Shown: positions 18,477 through 29,345, counted from the first letter of the stretch. The stretch: DNA of 64,000 nt from Saccharothrix tamanrassetensis (GCF_014203665.1 NZ_JACHJN010000006.1:62001-126000); one strand, 5' to 3'. Program-made: numbers and translations. The notes: a model not told the origin generated them from the letters alone.

Positions 18477-18968
18477 ATGAGGCCGGTTACCGAACGCGAC
18501 ATCCGCGCGTCATTCATCAACTGCACCAAGGGCGAGGCGAAGCGCCTGGCCGTACCGAAGGACCTGGCCACCCGGCCATGGGACGACCTGGACTTCCTCG
18601 GCTGGCGCGATCCCGCCTCGCCGCAGCGCGCCTACCTGGTCACCGAGTCCGGCGACGGGTTCGTGGCGGTCGCGCTGCGGCTGGCCACGCCGCACGGTCA
18701 CATGCGGCGCAGCATGTGCACGCTGTGCATGACCACGCACTCCGGTGACGGCGTCGCGCTGATGACCGCGCGCAAGGCCGGGCGTGAAGGGCAGTTGGGC
18801 AACTCGGTCGGCTCCTACTTCTGCGCCGATCTGGCCTGCTCGCTCTACCTGCGCGGGAAGAAGGAGGTCGAGCCGGGCGGGCGGCTGCACGAGTCGCTCA
18901 CGCCGGAGGAGACGATCGAGCGGACCAAGGCCAACCTGAACGCGTTCCTGGTCAAGGTGACCGGCTGA
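18477..18968 (+). CDS. FBP-domain (EF-G-binding, treble-clef zinc finger) protein
   Basis: A protein of 163 residues. A four-cysteine zinc site is visible: CTLC in the middle and CADLAC about 40 residues later, both within the conserved context MCTLCMTTHSG and YFCADLACSLYLRGK. This is the FusB/FusC-type C-terminal domain family, whose founder proteins bind elongation factor G and rescue it from fusidic acid. Most actinobacterial homologues are untested. It is divergent from a TetR repressor, so it may be inducible. A ribosome-rescue role is inference from family. Confidence 0.78.
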   Translation: MRPVTERDIRASFINCTKGEAKRLAVPKDLATRPWDDLDFLGWRDPASPQRAYLVTESGDGFVAVALRLATPHGHMRRSMCTLCMTTHSGDGVALMTARKAGREGQLGNSVGSYFCADLACSLYLRGKKEVEPGGRLHESLTPEETIERTKANLNAFLVKVTG

Positions 18969-19155
18969 CGTCGGCGCCACCGACTACTGCGGAATGCCCT
19001 CTGAGACGGGGTGGTCACGGCGCGTGAGGGAATGCGGTCGGGCGCTGATCACGTGCGCCCGTACGGGTGAGGTGGCACTGCCGGCTTTCGAGTCAGGCAC
19101 CAGGTAGGTCGGTGACCGTCTGTGCGGCGCTCTGCTACCCATCCGGGAGGTTGCC

Positions 19156-19491
19156 GTGCATCGCACGCTCATCGTCGCCAAGCTCGACCCGCGCGACACG
19201 GAGGCCGTCGCCGAGGTCTTCGCCGAGTCCGACACCACCGAACTGCCGCGGCGGATCGGGGTGTCCAGTCGGACGTTGTTCCTCTTCCACGGTCTCTACT
19301 TCCACCTCGTCGAAGCGGACGAGGACATCACGCCGAACCTGTACGAAGCGCGTGACCACGCGCTCTACCGGGACATCAACACCAAGTTGGGGAAGTACAT
19401 CTCGCCGTACGACCCGGACTGGAAGGAACCCGCCGACGCGATGGCCAAGCCGTTCTACCGGTGGACGGCGACGGCGGGGCGGGTCCAGTGA
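19156..19491 (+). CDS. TcmI-family type II polyketide cyclase
   Basis: A protein of 111 residues from GTG 19156 with GGGAGG upstream. The dimeric alpha-beta-barrel pattern of TcmI-like cyclases is clear: HRTLIVAKLDPRDTEAVAEVFAES near the start, GVSSRTLFLFHGLYFHLVE, then ISPYDPDWKEPADAMAKPFYRW at the end. TcmI homologues close the last ring of aromatic polyketides. It is the first gene of the polyketide operon and overlaps the cupin by 4 bp. In pentangular systems a TcmI-like cyclase and a cupin act together on the final rings. Confidence 0.88.
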   Translation: MHRTLIVAKLDPRDTEAVAEVFAESDTTELPRRIGVSSRTLFLFHGLYFHLVEADEDITPNLYEARDHALYRDINTKLGKYISPYDPDWKEPADAMAKPFYRWTATAGRVQ

Positions 19492-19916
19492 CCACGACCA
19501 GGACGCTGAAGGTCGCCGCCGGGTCGGTCGAGCCCAACGTCCGCCGGGGCGGGCAGATCCGGGTGACGCTGAGCCCCCGGACGGTCGGCGCGGGCTCCGG
19601 GTTCGGGGGTGTGCTCGACCTCGCGCCCGGCGACTTCGTGACCGAGCACTACCACCCGTACTCCGAGGAGTTCCTGCACGTCGTCACCGGGGAACTGGAG
19701 ATGCTGCTGGACGGTGAGCCGATCGCGCTGACCGCCGGGGACTCGCTGCTCGTGCCGGTCAACGCCCGCCACCGGCTGGTCAACACCGGCACGTCCCACG
19801 CGCACGTCGTGTTCCACCTGTCGCCGTTGGCGCCGCGGCCCGAGCTCGGCCACGTCGACACCGAGGCGCCGCTGTCCGGCGGGCAGCCGAACATCGACGT
19901 CGGGGGACCGTCGTGA
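19488..19916 (+). CDS. Cupin-domain polyketide cyclase/accessory protein (TcmJ-like)
   Basis: A protein of 142 residues. The cupin metal motif is [20 protein letters not shown], and the second cupin motif is [13 protein letters not shown]. Cupins of this class (TcmJ and its pentangular-cluster relatives) accompany the minimal synthase and help control cyclisation. Its GTG overlaps the cyclase stop and its stop overlaps the ketosynthase GTG, so cyclase, cupin and ketosynthase are translationally coupled. Whether it is catalytic or a chaperone-like subunit cannot be told from sequence. Confidence 0.82.
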   Translation: MTTTRTLKVAAGSVEPNVRRGGQIRVTLSPRTVGAGSGFGGVLDLAPGDFVTEHYHPYSEEFLHVVTGELEMLLDGEPIALTAGDSLLVPVNARHRLVNTGTSHAHVVFHLSPLAPRPELGHVDTEAPLSGGQPNIDVGGPS

Positions 19917-21175
19917 GCCGGACGGCCGTCATCACCGGCATCGGGGTGGTCGCGCCCGGTGGGGTCGGCCGGGAGAACTTCTGGGCGCTGCTGACCGAGG
20001 GGCGGACCGCGACGCGGAGCATCTCGTTGTTCGACGCCACCGGGTTCCGCTCGCGGATCGCCGCCGAGTGCGACTTCGACCCGGCGGAGCACGGGCTCTC
20101 GCCGCAGGAGGTCCGGCGGATGGACCGCGCGGCCCAGTTCGCCGTCGTCGGCACCCGGGAAGCGGTGCTGGACAGCGGGATCGCGCTGGACCGCGTCCCG
20201 CCGCACCGGATCGGGGTGAGCATCGGCAGCGCGGTCGGCTGCACCATGGCGCTGGAACGGGAGTACGTGGTGCTGTCCGACGGCGGGCAGCGCTGGAACC
20301 TGGACCACGGGTACGCGGTGCCGCACCTCTACGGCCACATGGTGCCGAGCACGCTGGCGGTGGAGGTCGCCTGGCAGGTGGCGGCGGAGGGGCCGGTCGC
20401 GCTGGTCTCCGACGGGTGCACGTCCGGTATCGACGCGGTGGGGCACGGGGCGCAGCTCATCGCGGACGGTGCGGCGGACGTGGTGCTGGCCGGCGCCACC
20501 GACGCGCCGCTGTCGCCGATCACCTCCGCGTGCTTCGACGCGATCAGGGCGACCTCGCCGCGCAACCACGACGCCGAGCACGCGTCCCGGCCGTTCGACG
20601 CCGAGCGGGACGGGTTCGTGCTCGGCGAGGGCGCGGCCGTGCTGGTGCTGGAGGAACGCGGGGCGGCGCGTGCGCGCGGCGCCCGGGTCTACGGCGAGCT
20701 GCTCGGGTTCGCCAGTCGCAGCAACGCCTTCCACATGACCGGGCTCAAGCCGGACGGGCGGGAGATGGCGGAGGCCATCACCGCCGCGTTGGCCAGGGCC
20801 CGGAGGAACCCGGACGACGTCGGCTACGTCAACGCGCACGGCTCCGGCACCAAGCAGAACGACCGGCACGAGACGGCGGCGTTCAAGCGGAGCCTCGGCG
20901 ACCACGCGTACCGGGTGCCGGTCAGCTCCATCAAGTCGATGGTCGGGCACTCGCTCGGGGCGATCGGGGCGATCGAGGTGGCCGCGTGCGCCCTCGCGCT
21001 GGACCGGGAGACCGTGCCGCCGACGGCGAACCTGCGGACCCGCGACCCGGAGTGCGACCTGGACTACGTGCCGCTCACCGCGCGCGAGCACCGCGCGGAC
21101 ACCGTGCTGTCGGTGGCCAGCGGGTTCGGCGGGTTCCAGAGCGCGATGGTGCTGGGGCGGGGCGATGCTGCCTGA
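19913..21175 (+). CDS. Type II PKS ketosynthase alpha subunit (KS-alpha)
   Basis: A protein of 420 residues. The active-site cysteine is in [15 protein letters not shown]. The two histidines follow in [15 protein letters not shown] and [17 protein letters not shown], giving the complete Cys-His-His set for decarboxylative condensation. Length is normal. It forms a heterodimer with the chain-length factor encoded next, whose ATG overlaps its 3' end by 11 bp. It uses malonyl units carried on the ACP at 22429; no acyltransferase is encoded here, so the host malonyl-CoA:ACP transferase presumably serves. Confidence 0.96.
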   Translation: MSRTAVITGIGVVAPGGVGRENFWALLTEGRTATRSISLFDATGFRSRIAAECDFDPAEHGLSPQEVRRMDRAAQFAVVGTREAVLDSGIALDRVPPHRIGVSIGSAVGCTMALEREYVVLSDGGQRWNLDHGYAVPHLYGHMVPSTLAVEVAWQVAAEGPVALVSDGCTSGIDAVGHGAQLIADGAADVVLAGATDAPLSPITSACFDAIRATSPRNHDAEHASRPFDAERDGFVLGEGAAVLVLEERGAARARGARVYGELLGFASRSNAFHMTGLKPDGREMAEAITAALARARRNPDDVGYVNAHGSGTKQNDRHETAAFKRSLGDHAYRVPVSSIKSMVGHSLGAIGAIEVAACALALDRETVPPTANLRTRDPECDLDYVPLTAREHRADTVLSVASGFGGFQSAMVLGRGDAA

Positions 21176-22400
21176 CACCACGATCGCGTTCACCGGTCTC
21201 GGGGTGATCGCCCCGACCGGTTCGAGCCTGGAGGAGCACTGGGCGTCGGTCCTCAAAGGACGGTCCGGGATCGGTCCGATCACCCGGTTCGACCCGACGC
21301 CCTACCCGGTCCGGCTGGCCGGCCAGGTCACCGACCCGGCGGTCGCCGAGGCCGTCCCGGGCCGGCTGGTCCCGCAGACCGACTGGTGGACCCACATGGC
21401 CCTGGTCGCCGCGCAGGAGGCGGTGCGGGACGCCGAGGTCGACCCGGCCGCGCTGCCGGAGTACGAGATGGCCGTGGTCACCGCCAGCTCGTCCGGCGGC
21501 ACGGAGTTCGGGCAGCGGGAGATCGAACGCCTGTGGCGCGACGGCCCCGACCACGTCGGCGCCTACCAGTCGATCGCGTGGTTCTACGCGGCCACCACCG
21601 GGCAGCTGTCGATCCGGTACGGGATGCGCGGGCCGTGCGCGGTGCTGGCGGGCGAGCAGGCGGGCGGGCTGGACGCGCTCGGTCACGCGCGCAGGCTGGC
21701 GCGGGCGGACTGCCGGCTGGTCGTCACGGGTGGCACCGACGCGTCGCTGTCGCCCTACGGGCTGGTGGCGCAGTTGCCCACCGGCCTGCTGTCCACCGTG
21801 GACGACCCGGATCGCGCCTACCTGCCGTTCGACGTGAACGCGTCCGGCTACCTGCCCGGCGAGGGCGGGGCCGTGCTCATCGCGGAGGAACTGGGTGCGG
21901 CCAGGGCGCGTGGCCGCGCCGACGGGTACGGCGTGCTGCTGGGGTACGCGGCGGGGTTCGACCCGCCGCCGGGTTCGACCCGCCCGCCCGCGCTGGAACG
22001 GGTGCTCGGCGAGGCGTTGCGGGACGCCGGGCTCGGTCCGTCCGAAGTGGACGTGGTGTTCGCCGACGCGATGGGCGTGCCGGGGCCGGACCTGGCCGAG
22101 GCGCGGGCGATCAGCGCGGTGTTCGGTCCGCGCGGGGTGCCGGTGACCGCGCCCAAGACGCTGACCGGGCGGCTCTACGGCGGAGGGGCTGCGCTGGACG
22201 CCGTCACCGCCCTGCTGGCGCTGCGGGACGGGGTCGTCCCGCACACCGTCGGGCCGGAGCGCCTCGCTCCCGGCTGCGACATCGACCTGGTGGTCGACCG
22301 GCCACGCGAGCTGCCGCTGCGGCACGCGGTGGTCCTGGCGCGCGGCTACGGCGGGTTCACCTCGGCGGTCGTGCTCGGCCGCGCCGCGCCGACCTCTTGA
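21165..22400 (+). CDS. Type II PKS chain-length factor (KS-beta)
   Basis: A protein of 411 residues. The catalytic cysteine of KS-alpha is replaced by glutamine ([16 protein letters not shown]), the hallmark of KS-beta. The catalytic histidine loops are also altered. It pairs with KS-alpha and sets the number of malonyl extensions. A phylogenetic placement of this subunit would be the best single predictor of chain length; I cannot run it. The cluster's other genes fit the long-chain pentangular type. Confidence 0.95.
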   Translation: MLPDTTIAFTGLGVIAPTGSSLEEHWASVLKGRSGIGPITRFDPTPYPVRLAGQVTDPAVAEAVPGRLVPQTDWWTHMALVAAQEAVRDAEVDPAALPEYEMAVVTASSSGGTEFGQREIERLWRDGPDHVGAYQSIAWFYAATTGQLSIRYGMRGPCAVLAGEQAGGLDALGHARRLARADCRLVVTGGTDASLSPYGLVAQLPTGLLSTVDDPDRAYLPFDVNASGYLPGEGGAVLIAEELGAARARGRADGYGVLLGYAAGFDPPPGSTRPPALERVLGEALRDAGLGPSEVDVVFADAMGVPGPDLAEARAISAVFGPRGVPVTAPKTLTGRLYGGGAALDAVTALLALRDGVVPHTVGPERLAPGCDIDLVVDRPRELPLRHAVVLARGYGGFTSAVVLGRAAPTS

Positions 22401-22428
22401 CGGCAACCGACGAACGCAGAGGGAAGAC

Positions 22429-23898
<1,470 letters not shown>

Positions 23899-23899
<1 letters not shown>

Positions 23900-24219
23900 T
23901 GGGCGACGTGTTCCGGGTGCAGCTGCGGATGCAGATCAAGCCCGGCTGCGAGCAGGACTTCGAACGGGTGTGGCTGGAGGTCGGCGACTCGGTCACCGGC
24001 CACCCGGCGAACCTGGGCCAGTGGCTGGCGCGCAGCCTGGAGGAGCCGGGGATCTACTACATCACCAGCGACTGGGTGGACGAGCCCCGGTTCCGGCAGT
24101 TCGAGACCAGCGAACGGCACCTGGCGCACCGCCAGCTGCTGCACCCCTACCGGTCCGGCGGGTCGATGACGACCATGCGGGTGGTGGCCGCGCTGCCGGC
24201 GGACGGCGGGCCGCGGTGA
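23899..24219 (+). CDS. ABM-family monooxygenase (cofactor-free) 1
   Basis: A protein of 106 residues whose ATG overlaps the previous TGA. It is a short alpha+beta-barrel: FRVQLRMQIKPGCEQDFERVW, then IYYITSDWVDEPRFRQFETS. This is the antibiotic-biosynthesis monooxygenase fold (ActVA-Orf6/TcmH-like), which oxidises anthrone-type rings to quinones without metal or flavin. It is followed directly by a second member, as in pentangular clusters that encode two ABM oxygenases. Confidence 0.85.
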
Positions 24220-24518
24220 CCGACGGGATCCGGGTCGTGGTCTATTACCGGAGTTCCGACGCGGCCGCGGTGCGCGCCGCCTACCGGGAGGCCAGCGCGG
24301 CGCTGCGGGACGTGCCGGGGTTGACCGGTCACGAACTTCTGGAATCCGTGAATGATCGGACCGGATTCGTCGTGGTCAGTTCCTGGACAGACCTCGACGC
24401 ATTCACGGCGTGGGAGCGGGGAAATGACCACCGGGCCGCGACCGCACCCTTGCGGCCGTTCCGCGATCAACGGCTAGCGGTCCCTTTCGGGGTCTACCGG
24501 TCGGCCGAAGTCCACTAG
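24216..24518 (+). CDS. ABM-family monooxygenase 2
   Basis: A protein of 100 residues whose GTG overlaps the previous stop by 4 bp. Segments RVVVYYRSSDAAAVRAAYREA and FVVVSSWTDLDAFTAWERG give the same dimeric alpha+beta-barrel as its neighbour. It is the last gene of the synthase operon, ending 31 bp before a strong hairpin. Its 3' half is slightly less GC-rich than the upstream genes. Two tandem, dissimilar ABM proteins suggest two separate ring oxidations or a heteromeric enzyme. Confidence 0.82.
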   Translation: MTDGIRVVVYYRSSDAAAVRAAYREASAALRDVPGLTGHELLESVNDRTGFVVVSSWTDLDAFTAWERGNDHRAATAPLRPFRDQRLAVPFGVYRSAEVH

Positions 24519-24549
24519 ATACGCACTTTTGCGGTGTATTTCCGACCTA

Positions 24550-24580
24550 GCGTATGGCCTGGCCCGGCCAGGCCATACGC
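24550..24580. terminator. Strong hairpin, likely terminator of the polyketide operon
   Basis: Two perfect 14-bp arms (beginning GCGTATGG) flank a 3-base loop. It lies 31 bp after the last oxygenase stop. There is no U-tract, which is usual for actinomycete terminators. Confidence 0.75.
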
Positions 24581-24729
24581 GAAAGTCGTTCCGGTTCGGC
24601 GGGCGGCGCCTTTCGAATCCGGATAGGCCCGTATTGAAGATTTCTGGATTCCGGGGAGTCGCCGCTGCTATTCGGGCGCGGTCGCTAGTATGATTGCGCC
24701 GGATATGGGTTGATCAAGGAGGTAACGAG

Positions 24730-24741
24730 TGCGCGCCTGAC
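24730..24741 (+). other. Possible minimal leader ORF (GTG CGC GCC TGA)
   Basis: AAGGAGGT, matching the ribosome anti-Shine-Dalgarno, lies six bases before a GTG, and the frame ends after three sense codons. It sits about 100 bp before the SARP gene. Ribosome binding here could act as a leader signal, or the motif may be left over from a shortened gene. Confidence 0.3.
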
Positions 24742-24839
24742 GGCACTCCCGACGCTCGCGGGGGCGATTGCGTCGACCTTGCCGCAGACCGGGCGTGCAC
24801 GCTCGACGCAGTGCCGACCGTCTACGGGGGGAAATACAC

Positions 24840-26666
24840 ATGCGTGTGGACATACTCGGGCCATTCCAGATCTCACACCACGGTGTCGTCGTGACGCCGA
24901 CCGCGCCGAAGCTGCGCCAGGTCATGGCGGTGCTCTCGGTCTCGGCCAACCGGCTCATCCGCACCGACCAGCTGATCGACGAGCTGTGGCCGGAACGCCC
25001 GCCGGCGAGCGCCATGACGACGCTCCAGACCTACGTGTACAAGCTGCGGAAGCTCATGCTGCTGGGCAACCCGAGCGCGGGGCCCGCCCGGGAGACCGCC
25101 GTGGCGCTGACCACCCGCCCCAGCGGCTACCTGCTGCGGCTGCCCGACCACGCGGTGGACGCCGGGCAGTTCGAGGAGCTCGCCCACCGCGGCCGCACCG
25201 AACTCGCCGCCGACCGGGTCGACTCGGCGGCGTCCGTGCTGCGGGACGCGCTGGAGGTGTGGCGGGGACCGGCCCTCACCGACGTGCCCGCCGGGCCGCT
25301 GCTGCGCTCGGAGATCGTCCGGCTGGAGGAGCGCCGCAAGAGCACGCTGGAACTGCGCGTCGCGGCGGACCTGCGGCTGGGCCGCTACCACGACCTGATC
25401 GGCGAGCTGACCAACCTGGTCGCGGGCGAGCCGACGCACGAGGGCTTCCAGGGCAAGCTGATGCTGGCGCTGCACCTGGCCGGCCGCCGGTCCGACGCGT
25501 TGCGCGTCTACCAGAGCGCACGGGAGAGCCTGGCCGGGGAACTCGGGCTGGAGCCGTCGGCCGAGCTGCAGCGGCTCCAGCGGCGCATCCTGGACTCCGA
25601 CGGCACCCTCGAATCGTCCTTCCAGCGCTCCTCCGCCCGCGCCGGCGCGATCGAGCCGCCCGCCCAGCTGCCGCCCAAGGTGTCCGGCCTGATCGGCCGC
25701 GACCGGCCCGCCGGCGAGCTGCACGACCTGCTGTGCAAGCGGCTGCCGACCGGTGTGCCGCCGGTGCTGGTGGTCACCGGACCGCCCGGCGTCGGCAGCT
25801 CCGCGCTGTGCCTGCAGGCCGCGCACCAGGCCAGGGAGTCTTACCCGGACGGGCAGTTCTACGCCAAGCTCACCGCGCCCGGCTCCGGCCCGGTGCAGGT
25901 CGACGACGTGCTCGCGGCCTTCCTGCGCGGCACCGGCACCTCCCACCACGGGCTGCCCGACGACCTCAAGGAACGCAGCGGGCTGTTCCGCAGCTGGACC
26001 GCGCGCCGCCGCGTGTTGGTGGTGCTGGACGACGTGGTGGACACCGACCAGCTGGCCCACCTGCTGCCCAGCGGACCGGACTGCGCGACGCTGGTCGCCA
26101 CCCGCCGCCGGATCCACCACCCGTCGGTGAGCCGCACCGTCGACCTGGCCCCGCTGGACGACGCCGACGCGCTCGCGCTGCTGGTGCGGGAACTGGGCAG
26201 CCCGCGGGTGCGCAGGCAGCTCGCCGACGCCCGCCGGCTCGCCGAGTTCTGCGGCGGGCTGCCCCTCGCGCTGCGGGCGGCGGCGACCGTGCTGCGGGTG
26301 CGCTCGCACTGGCCGATCGCGCACCTGTTGCGCCAGGAGAAGCCCGCCACCTGGCTGGGCGTCGCGGCGTCCGTGCGCACCACGTGCGACCTGCTGCCGG
26401 CCGACGTCCGGGCGACGCTGCGGGTGCTCGCGCCCACCGCGACCGCGCCGCTGACCCCGGTCGACGCGGCGGCGCTGCTGGGCGCCGACGCCCACGCCGC
26501 CGAGTCCGCGCTGGAGTGCCTCGTCGAGCACCACCTCGCCGACGTCGTGCCCACCGACGCGGGCGACTTCCAGTACCGCATCCCGCCGCTGGTCCGGCTG
26601 GGCCTGCGCGACCTCGGCGCGCCGCCGCTGGCCGACGGCGACCCGTCCGTGCGGAAGTTCGCGTGA
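24840..26666 (+). CDS. SARP-type activator with BTAD and degenerate NB-ARC domain (AfsR-like)
   Basis: A protein of 608 residues from ATG 24840. An OmpR-like winged helix occupies roughly 1-95 (VDILGPFQIS, KLRQVMAVLSVSANRLI, ELWPERPP, LQTYVYKLRK). A bacterial transcriptional activation domain follows to about 250. An NB-ARC module begins at about 285. Its Walker A reads GPPGVGSSAL (about 314-323), with serine where the nucleotide-binding lysine should be, so ATP hydrolysis is doubtful. The TPR tail of full AfsR proteins is missing. SARPs activate their own cluster, so this is probably the pathway-specific activator. It overlaps the transporter gene by 4 bp. Confidence 0.92.
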   Translation: MRVDILGPFQISHHGVVVTPTAPKLRQVMAVLSVSANRLIRTDQLIDELWPERPPASAMTTLQTYVYKLRKLMLLGNPSAGPARETAVALTTRPSGYLLRLPDHAVDAGQFEELAHRGRTELAADRVDSAASVLRDALEVWRGPALTDVPAGPLLRSEIVRLEERRKSTLELRVAADLRLGRYHDLIGELTNLVAGEPTHEGFQGKLMLALHLAGRRSDALRVYQSARESLAGELGLEPSAELQRLQRRILDSDGTLESSFQRSSARAGAIEPPAQLPPKVSGLIGRDRPAGELHDLLCKRLPTGVPPVLVVTGPPGVGSSALCLQAAHQARESYPDGQFYAKLTAPGSGPVQVDDVLAAFLRGTGTSHHGLPDDLKERSGLFRSWTARRRVLVVLDDVVDTDQLAHLLPSGPDCATLVATRRRIHHPSVSRTVDLAPLDDADALALLVRELGSPRVRRQLADARRLAEFCGGLPLALRAAATVLRVRSHWPIAHLLRQEKPATWLGVAASVRTTCDLLPADVRATLRVLAPTATAPLTPVDAAALLGADAHAAESALECLVEHHLADVVPTDAGDFQYRIPPLVRLGLRDLGAPPLADGDPSVRKFA

Positions 26667-28069
26667 CCGCCACCGCGCCGCCCCGGACCGTGCTGGGGCA
26701 GCCGCACTGGTTCCGGGTGCTGTTCGTGGTCGACGTCTGGGAGCGGTTCAGCTTCTACGGGATGCTGGCGATCCTCTACCTCTACCTGGTGGCACCGGTC
26801 GCCGAGGGCGGTCTCGGGCTGCGCGCCGGCGCGGCGGCCACCGGGTTCGGCACCTACCTGGCGTTGAACTTCCTGGCGGCGCTGCCCGGCGGCTGGGTCG
26901 CGGACCGGGTCCTCGGCCGGCGCCGGGCCGTCCTGGTCGGCGGCGCGGTCATCGCCTGCGGCCACGGCGTGCTGGCCCTCCCGGTGGGCGGCGCGACCGC
27001 GGTCGGGCTCGGCCTCGTCATCGTCGGCACCGGGCTGGTGAAGCCCAGCATCGCGGCCATGATCGGGGAGCACCACCGGTCGCGGGAACGCCGGGAAGCG
27101 GCCATGTCGGTGTTCTACATGAGCGTGCAGATCAGCGCGCTGATCGCGCCGCTGGTCACCGGGCTGCTCGCGGACCGGGTCGGCTGGCACGCCGCATTCG
27201 GGGCCGCCGCGCTGGGCATGGCCGTCGGCGTCGTGCTGTACGCGCGGGGGATGCACCGGCTCGGCGACATCGGCGCCCCGCCGTCGCCACGGGTGGCGTT
27301 CACGCGTCAGCACGTCGTCCTCGCGGTCGCCAGTGCCGCGGCGGTGGTGCTGCTGGTCGCGGCCGGGTTCGCCGCGCCGGTCCTGCTCGCCGTGGTGGGA
27401 GTGGTGGTGCTGGTGCTGCCGTTCGTCTGCCTGCGCCGGCTGCGGCGGCACTCCGGGGTCGACCCGGCGGCGCTGCGGGCGCTCGCGGTCCTGATGACGG
27501 CGGCGGCGCTGTTCTGGGGGCTGTTCGCGCAAGGGGGCGCGCTGCTCAGCCTGTTCGCCAAGGAGTCCACCGACCGGTCCGTGCTCGGGCACGTGGTGCC
27601 GGCGGGCTGGTTCCAGTCGCTGCCGCCGCTGTTCCTGCTGGTGGGCGCGCCGGTGGCGGCCTGGCTGTGGCTGCGCCTGGGCGGTCGGGCGAACCCCGCC
27701 GGGAAGGCCTCCGCCGGGCTGCTGCTCGCGGGCGCCGGGTTCCTGGTGATGGCCTCGGCGAGCCTGGCCGCCTCGGACGGGCCGGTCACGCCGTGGTGGC
27801 TGGTCGCGGTGTACCTGCTGCTGGCGTGCGGCGAACTCGCCATCGGCCCGATCGTGCTCAGCGCGGCGGCGGGCACCGCGCCACCGGGGTACGAGGGCCG
27901 GTTCGTCGGGCTGAGCTGGCTGTTCGTCGCGACCGGCGTGGTGGTGGCCGCGCAGCTGGCCCGGCTGGTGGAGGTGGTGCCCGGCACGGTGTACTTCCTC
28001 GGGTTCGGGGTGCTCGCGGTGCTGGCGGGGGTGCTGCTCGCGCTGGTCAGAGGTCGCCCGCGCGGGTGA
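26663..28069 (+). CDS. POT/PTR2-family proton-coupled transporter
   Basis: A protein of 468 residues from a GTG overlapping the SARP stop. The family signature is plain: DVWERFSFYGMLAILYLYL in TM1 (the ExxERFxYY-like proton site) and a later conserved FYMSVQISALIAPLVTGLLADRVGWHAAF. At least twelve hydrophobic segments are visible. Members usually import di- and tripeptides or nitrate; in a polyketide cluster it may export the product or supply an amino-acid substrate. Its 3' end overlaps the convergent reductase gene by 23 bp. Confidence 0.85.
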   Translation: MTATAPPRTVLGQPHWFRVLFVVDVWERFSFYGMLAILYLYLVAPVAEGGLGLRAGAAATGFGTYLALNFLAALPGGWVADRVLGRRRAVLVGGAVIACGHGVLALPVGGATAVGLGLVIVGTGLVKPSIAAMIGEHHRSRERREAAMSVFYMSVQISALIAPLVTGLLADRVGWHAAFGAAALGMAVGVVLYARGMHRLGDIGAPPSPRVAFTRQHVVLAVASAAAVVLLVAAGFAAPVLLAVVGVVVLVLPFVCLRRLRRHSGVDPAALRALAVLMTAAALFWGLFAQGGALLSLFAKESTDRSVLGHVVPAGWFQSLPPLFLLVGAPVAAWLWLRLGGRANPAGKASAGLLLAGAGFLVMASASLAASDGPVTPWWLVAVYLLLACGELAIGPIVLSAAAGTAPPGYEGRFVGLSWLFVATGVVVAAQLARLVEVVPGTVYFLGFGVLAVLAGVLLALVRGRPRG

Positions 28070-29345
28070 CGGCGAGCATCGTCGCGAGGTCGTCGACGCT
28101 GACCCGGGGCCGTCCCCCGGAGCGGCCGAGCGCGACCTCGTAGGCGTCCAGCCGCAGCCAGCCCGGCCACGTCACGAACCGGACGCCCCGGCCGCGCAGC
28201 AGCGCCGGCACGGTCGCCGGGCCCACCTTGAGCGGAGCGGGGAAGCCGTCCGCGTCGGCCAGCAGCGCCCGGACCGTCTCGGCCGCGTCCGCCTTGTTGG
28301 TGCCGATCACGCCGCTCGGGCCGCGCTTGATCCACCCGGCCACGTACAGCCGGGGCAGCACGGTGCCGGTGGCGTCCACCACCCGGCCGCCCAGGTTGCG
28401 CACCGTGCCGGTCTCCTCGTCGAACGGCACGCCGGGCAGCGGCGCGCCCCGGTAGCCGATCGCCCGCACCACGGCCTGCGCGGGCACCGTGGACGGGACG
28501 CCGAGCCGGTCCAGCCGCAGGCCGGCCACCGCCGTCTCGCCGACGACCGCGACCGGCCGCAGGCGGAACGACAGGTGGACGCGGCGGGCGGCCCGGCCGG
28601 TCGGCCGTTCGGCCCACCCGCGCAGCAGCTCCACGTTGGCCCTGGCCCGGCGCGAGTCGGCCTCGTCGTCGGCGCCCGCCAGGTCGGCGGGGTCCACCAC
28701 GACGTCGACGTCGTCCAGCTTCCCCAGCTCGGTCAGCTCCGGCACGGTGAACTTGGCCTGCGCCGGGCCCCGGCGCGCGATCACCCGCACGTCGGTGACC
28801 CGGCTGCGGGCCAGCAGGTCCAGCACCCGCTCGGGCACGTCGCTGGCGGCCAGCCGGTGCGGGCCGCCGACCAGCATCCGGGCCACGTCCAGCGCCACGT
28901 TGCCCGCCCCGACCACGGCCACCTCGCGGGCGGCCAGCACGGTGTGCGCGAACGAGTCGTCCGCGTGCGGGTGGGCGTTGTACCAGGAGACGAGCTGCGC
29001 GGCGGACCCCACACCCCACAGGTGCTCGCCCGCCACGTCCAGCAGCCGGTCGTCGTCCGCGCCCACCGCGAACACCACCGCGTGGTAGCAGGCCAGCAGG
29101 TCGCGCAGGTCCAGGTCGAGCCCGTAGGCCACGTTGCCGAAGAACCGGACGGCGGGGTTGCCGAGCGTGCGGCCGAGCGCGAGCGCGATCCGCTTGGTCT
29201 TCGGGTGGTCGGGCGCGACGCCGTACCGGACCAGCCCGTAGGGGGCCGGCACCTTGTCGAACACGTCCACCGACAGCCCGGCGTCGACCAGTTCCTGCGC
29301 CGAGTACACCCCGGCCGGCCCCGCGCCCACCACGGCGATCCTCAC
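28047..29345 (-). CDS. Ferredoxin-NADP+ reductase, FprA type
   Basis: A protein of 432 residues from GTG 29345. The FAD-binding GAGPAGVYSAQELVDAG is at the N-terminus, followed by KVPAPYGLVRYGVAPDHPKTK, which is characteristic of FprA/adrenodoxin-reductase enzymes. The NADPH site is VVGAGNVALDVARML, and the C-terminal FAD contact is WIKRGPSGVIGTNKADA. It passes electrons from NADPH to the ferredoxin encoded just upstream (4-bp overlap), and so probably to the cluster P450 at 35878. It is the last gene of a leftward three-gene operon. Confidence 0.93.
   Translation of the reverse strand: MRIAVVGAGPAGVYSAQELVDAGLSVDVFDKVPAPYGLVRYGVAPDHPKTKRIALALGRTLGNPAVRFFGNVAYGLDLDLRDLLACYHAVVFAVGADDDRLLDVAGEHLWGVGSAAQLVSWYNAHPHADDSFAHTVLAAREVAVVGAGNVALDVARMLVGGPHRLAASDVPERVLDLLARSRVTDVRVIARRGPAQAKFTVPELTELGKLDDVDVVVDPADLAGADDEADSRRARANVELLRGWAERPTGRAARRVHLSFRLRPVAVVGETAVAGLRLDRLGVPSTVPAQAVVRAIGYRGAPLPGVPFDEETGTVRNLGGRVVDATGTVLPRLYVAGWIKRGPSGVIGTNKADAAETVRALLADADGFPAPLKVGPATVPALLRGRGVRFVTWPGWLRLDAYEVALGRSGGRPRVSVDDLATMLAVTRAGDL

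Larger units (their letters stand above)
24519..24839. other. Intergenic region: operon terminator, SARP promoter and a minimal leader frame
   Basis: About 320 bp, visibly lower in GC than its flanks. It contains the hairpin at 24550-24580, a TAGTAT at 24686-24691 that could be a -10 (no good -35, as is common for activator-dependent promoters), and a near-perfect ribosome site AAGGAGGT followed by GTG at 24730 and a stop three codons later. The SARP start at 24840 has its own GGGGGGA site. Confidence 0.5.

Noticed and set aside
24710-28069. Continuous plus-strand frame that would fuse a leader, SARP region and transporter
   Set aside because: In the SARP region it is out of frame with the true protein and reads as Arg/Ala-rich noise; only the transporter part is real and has its own GTG.
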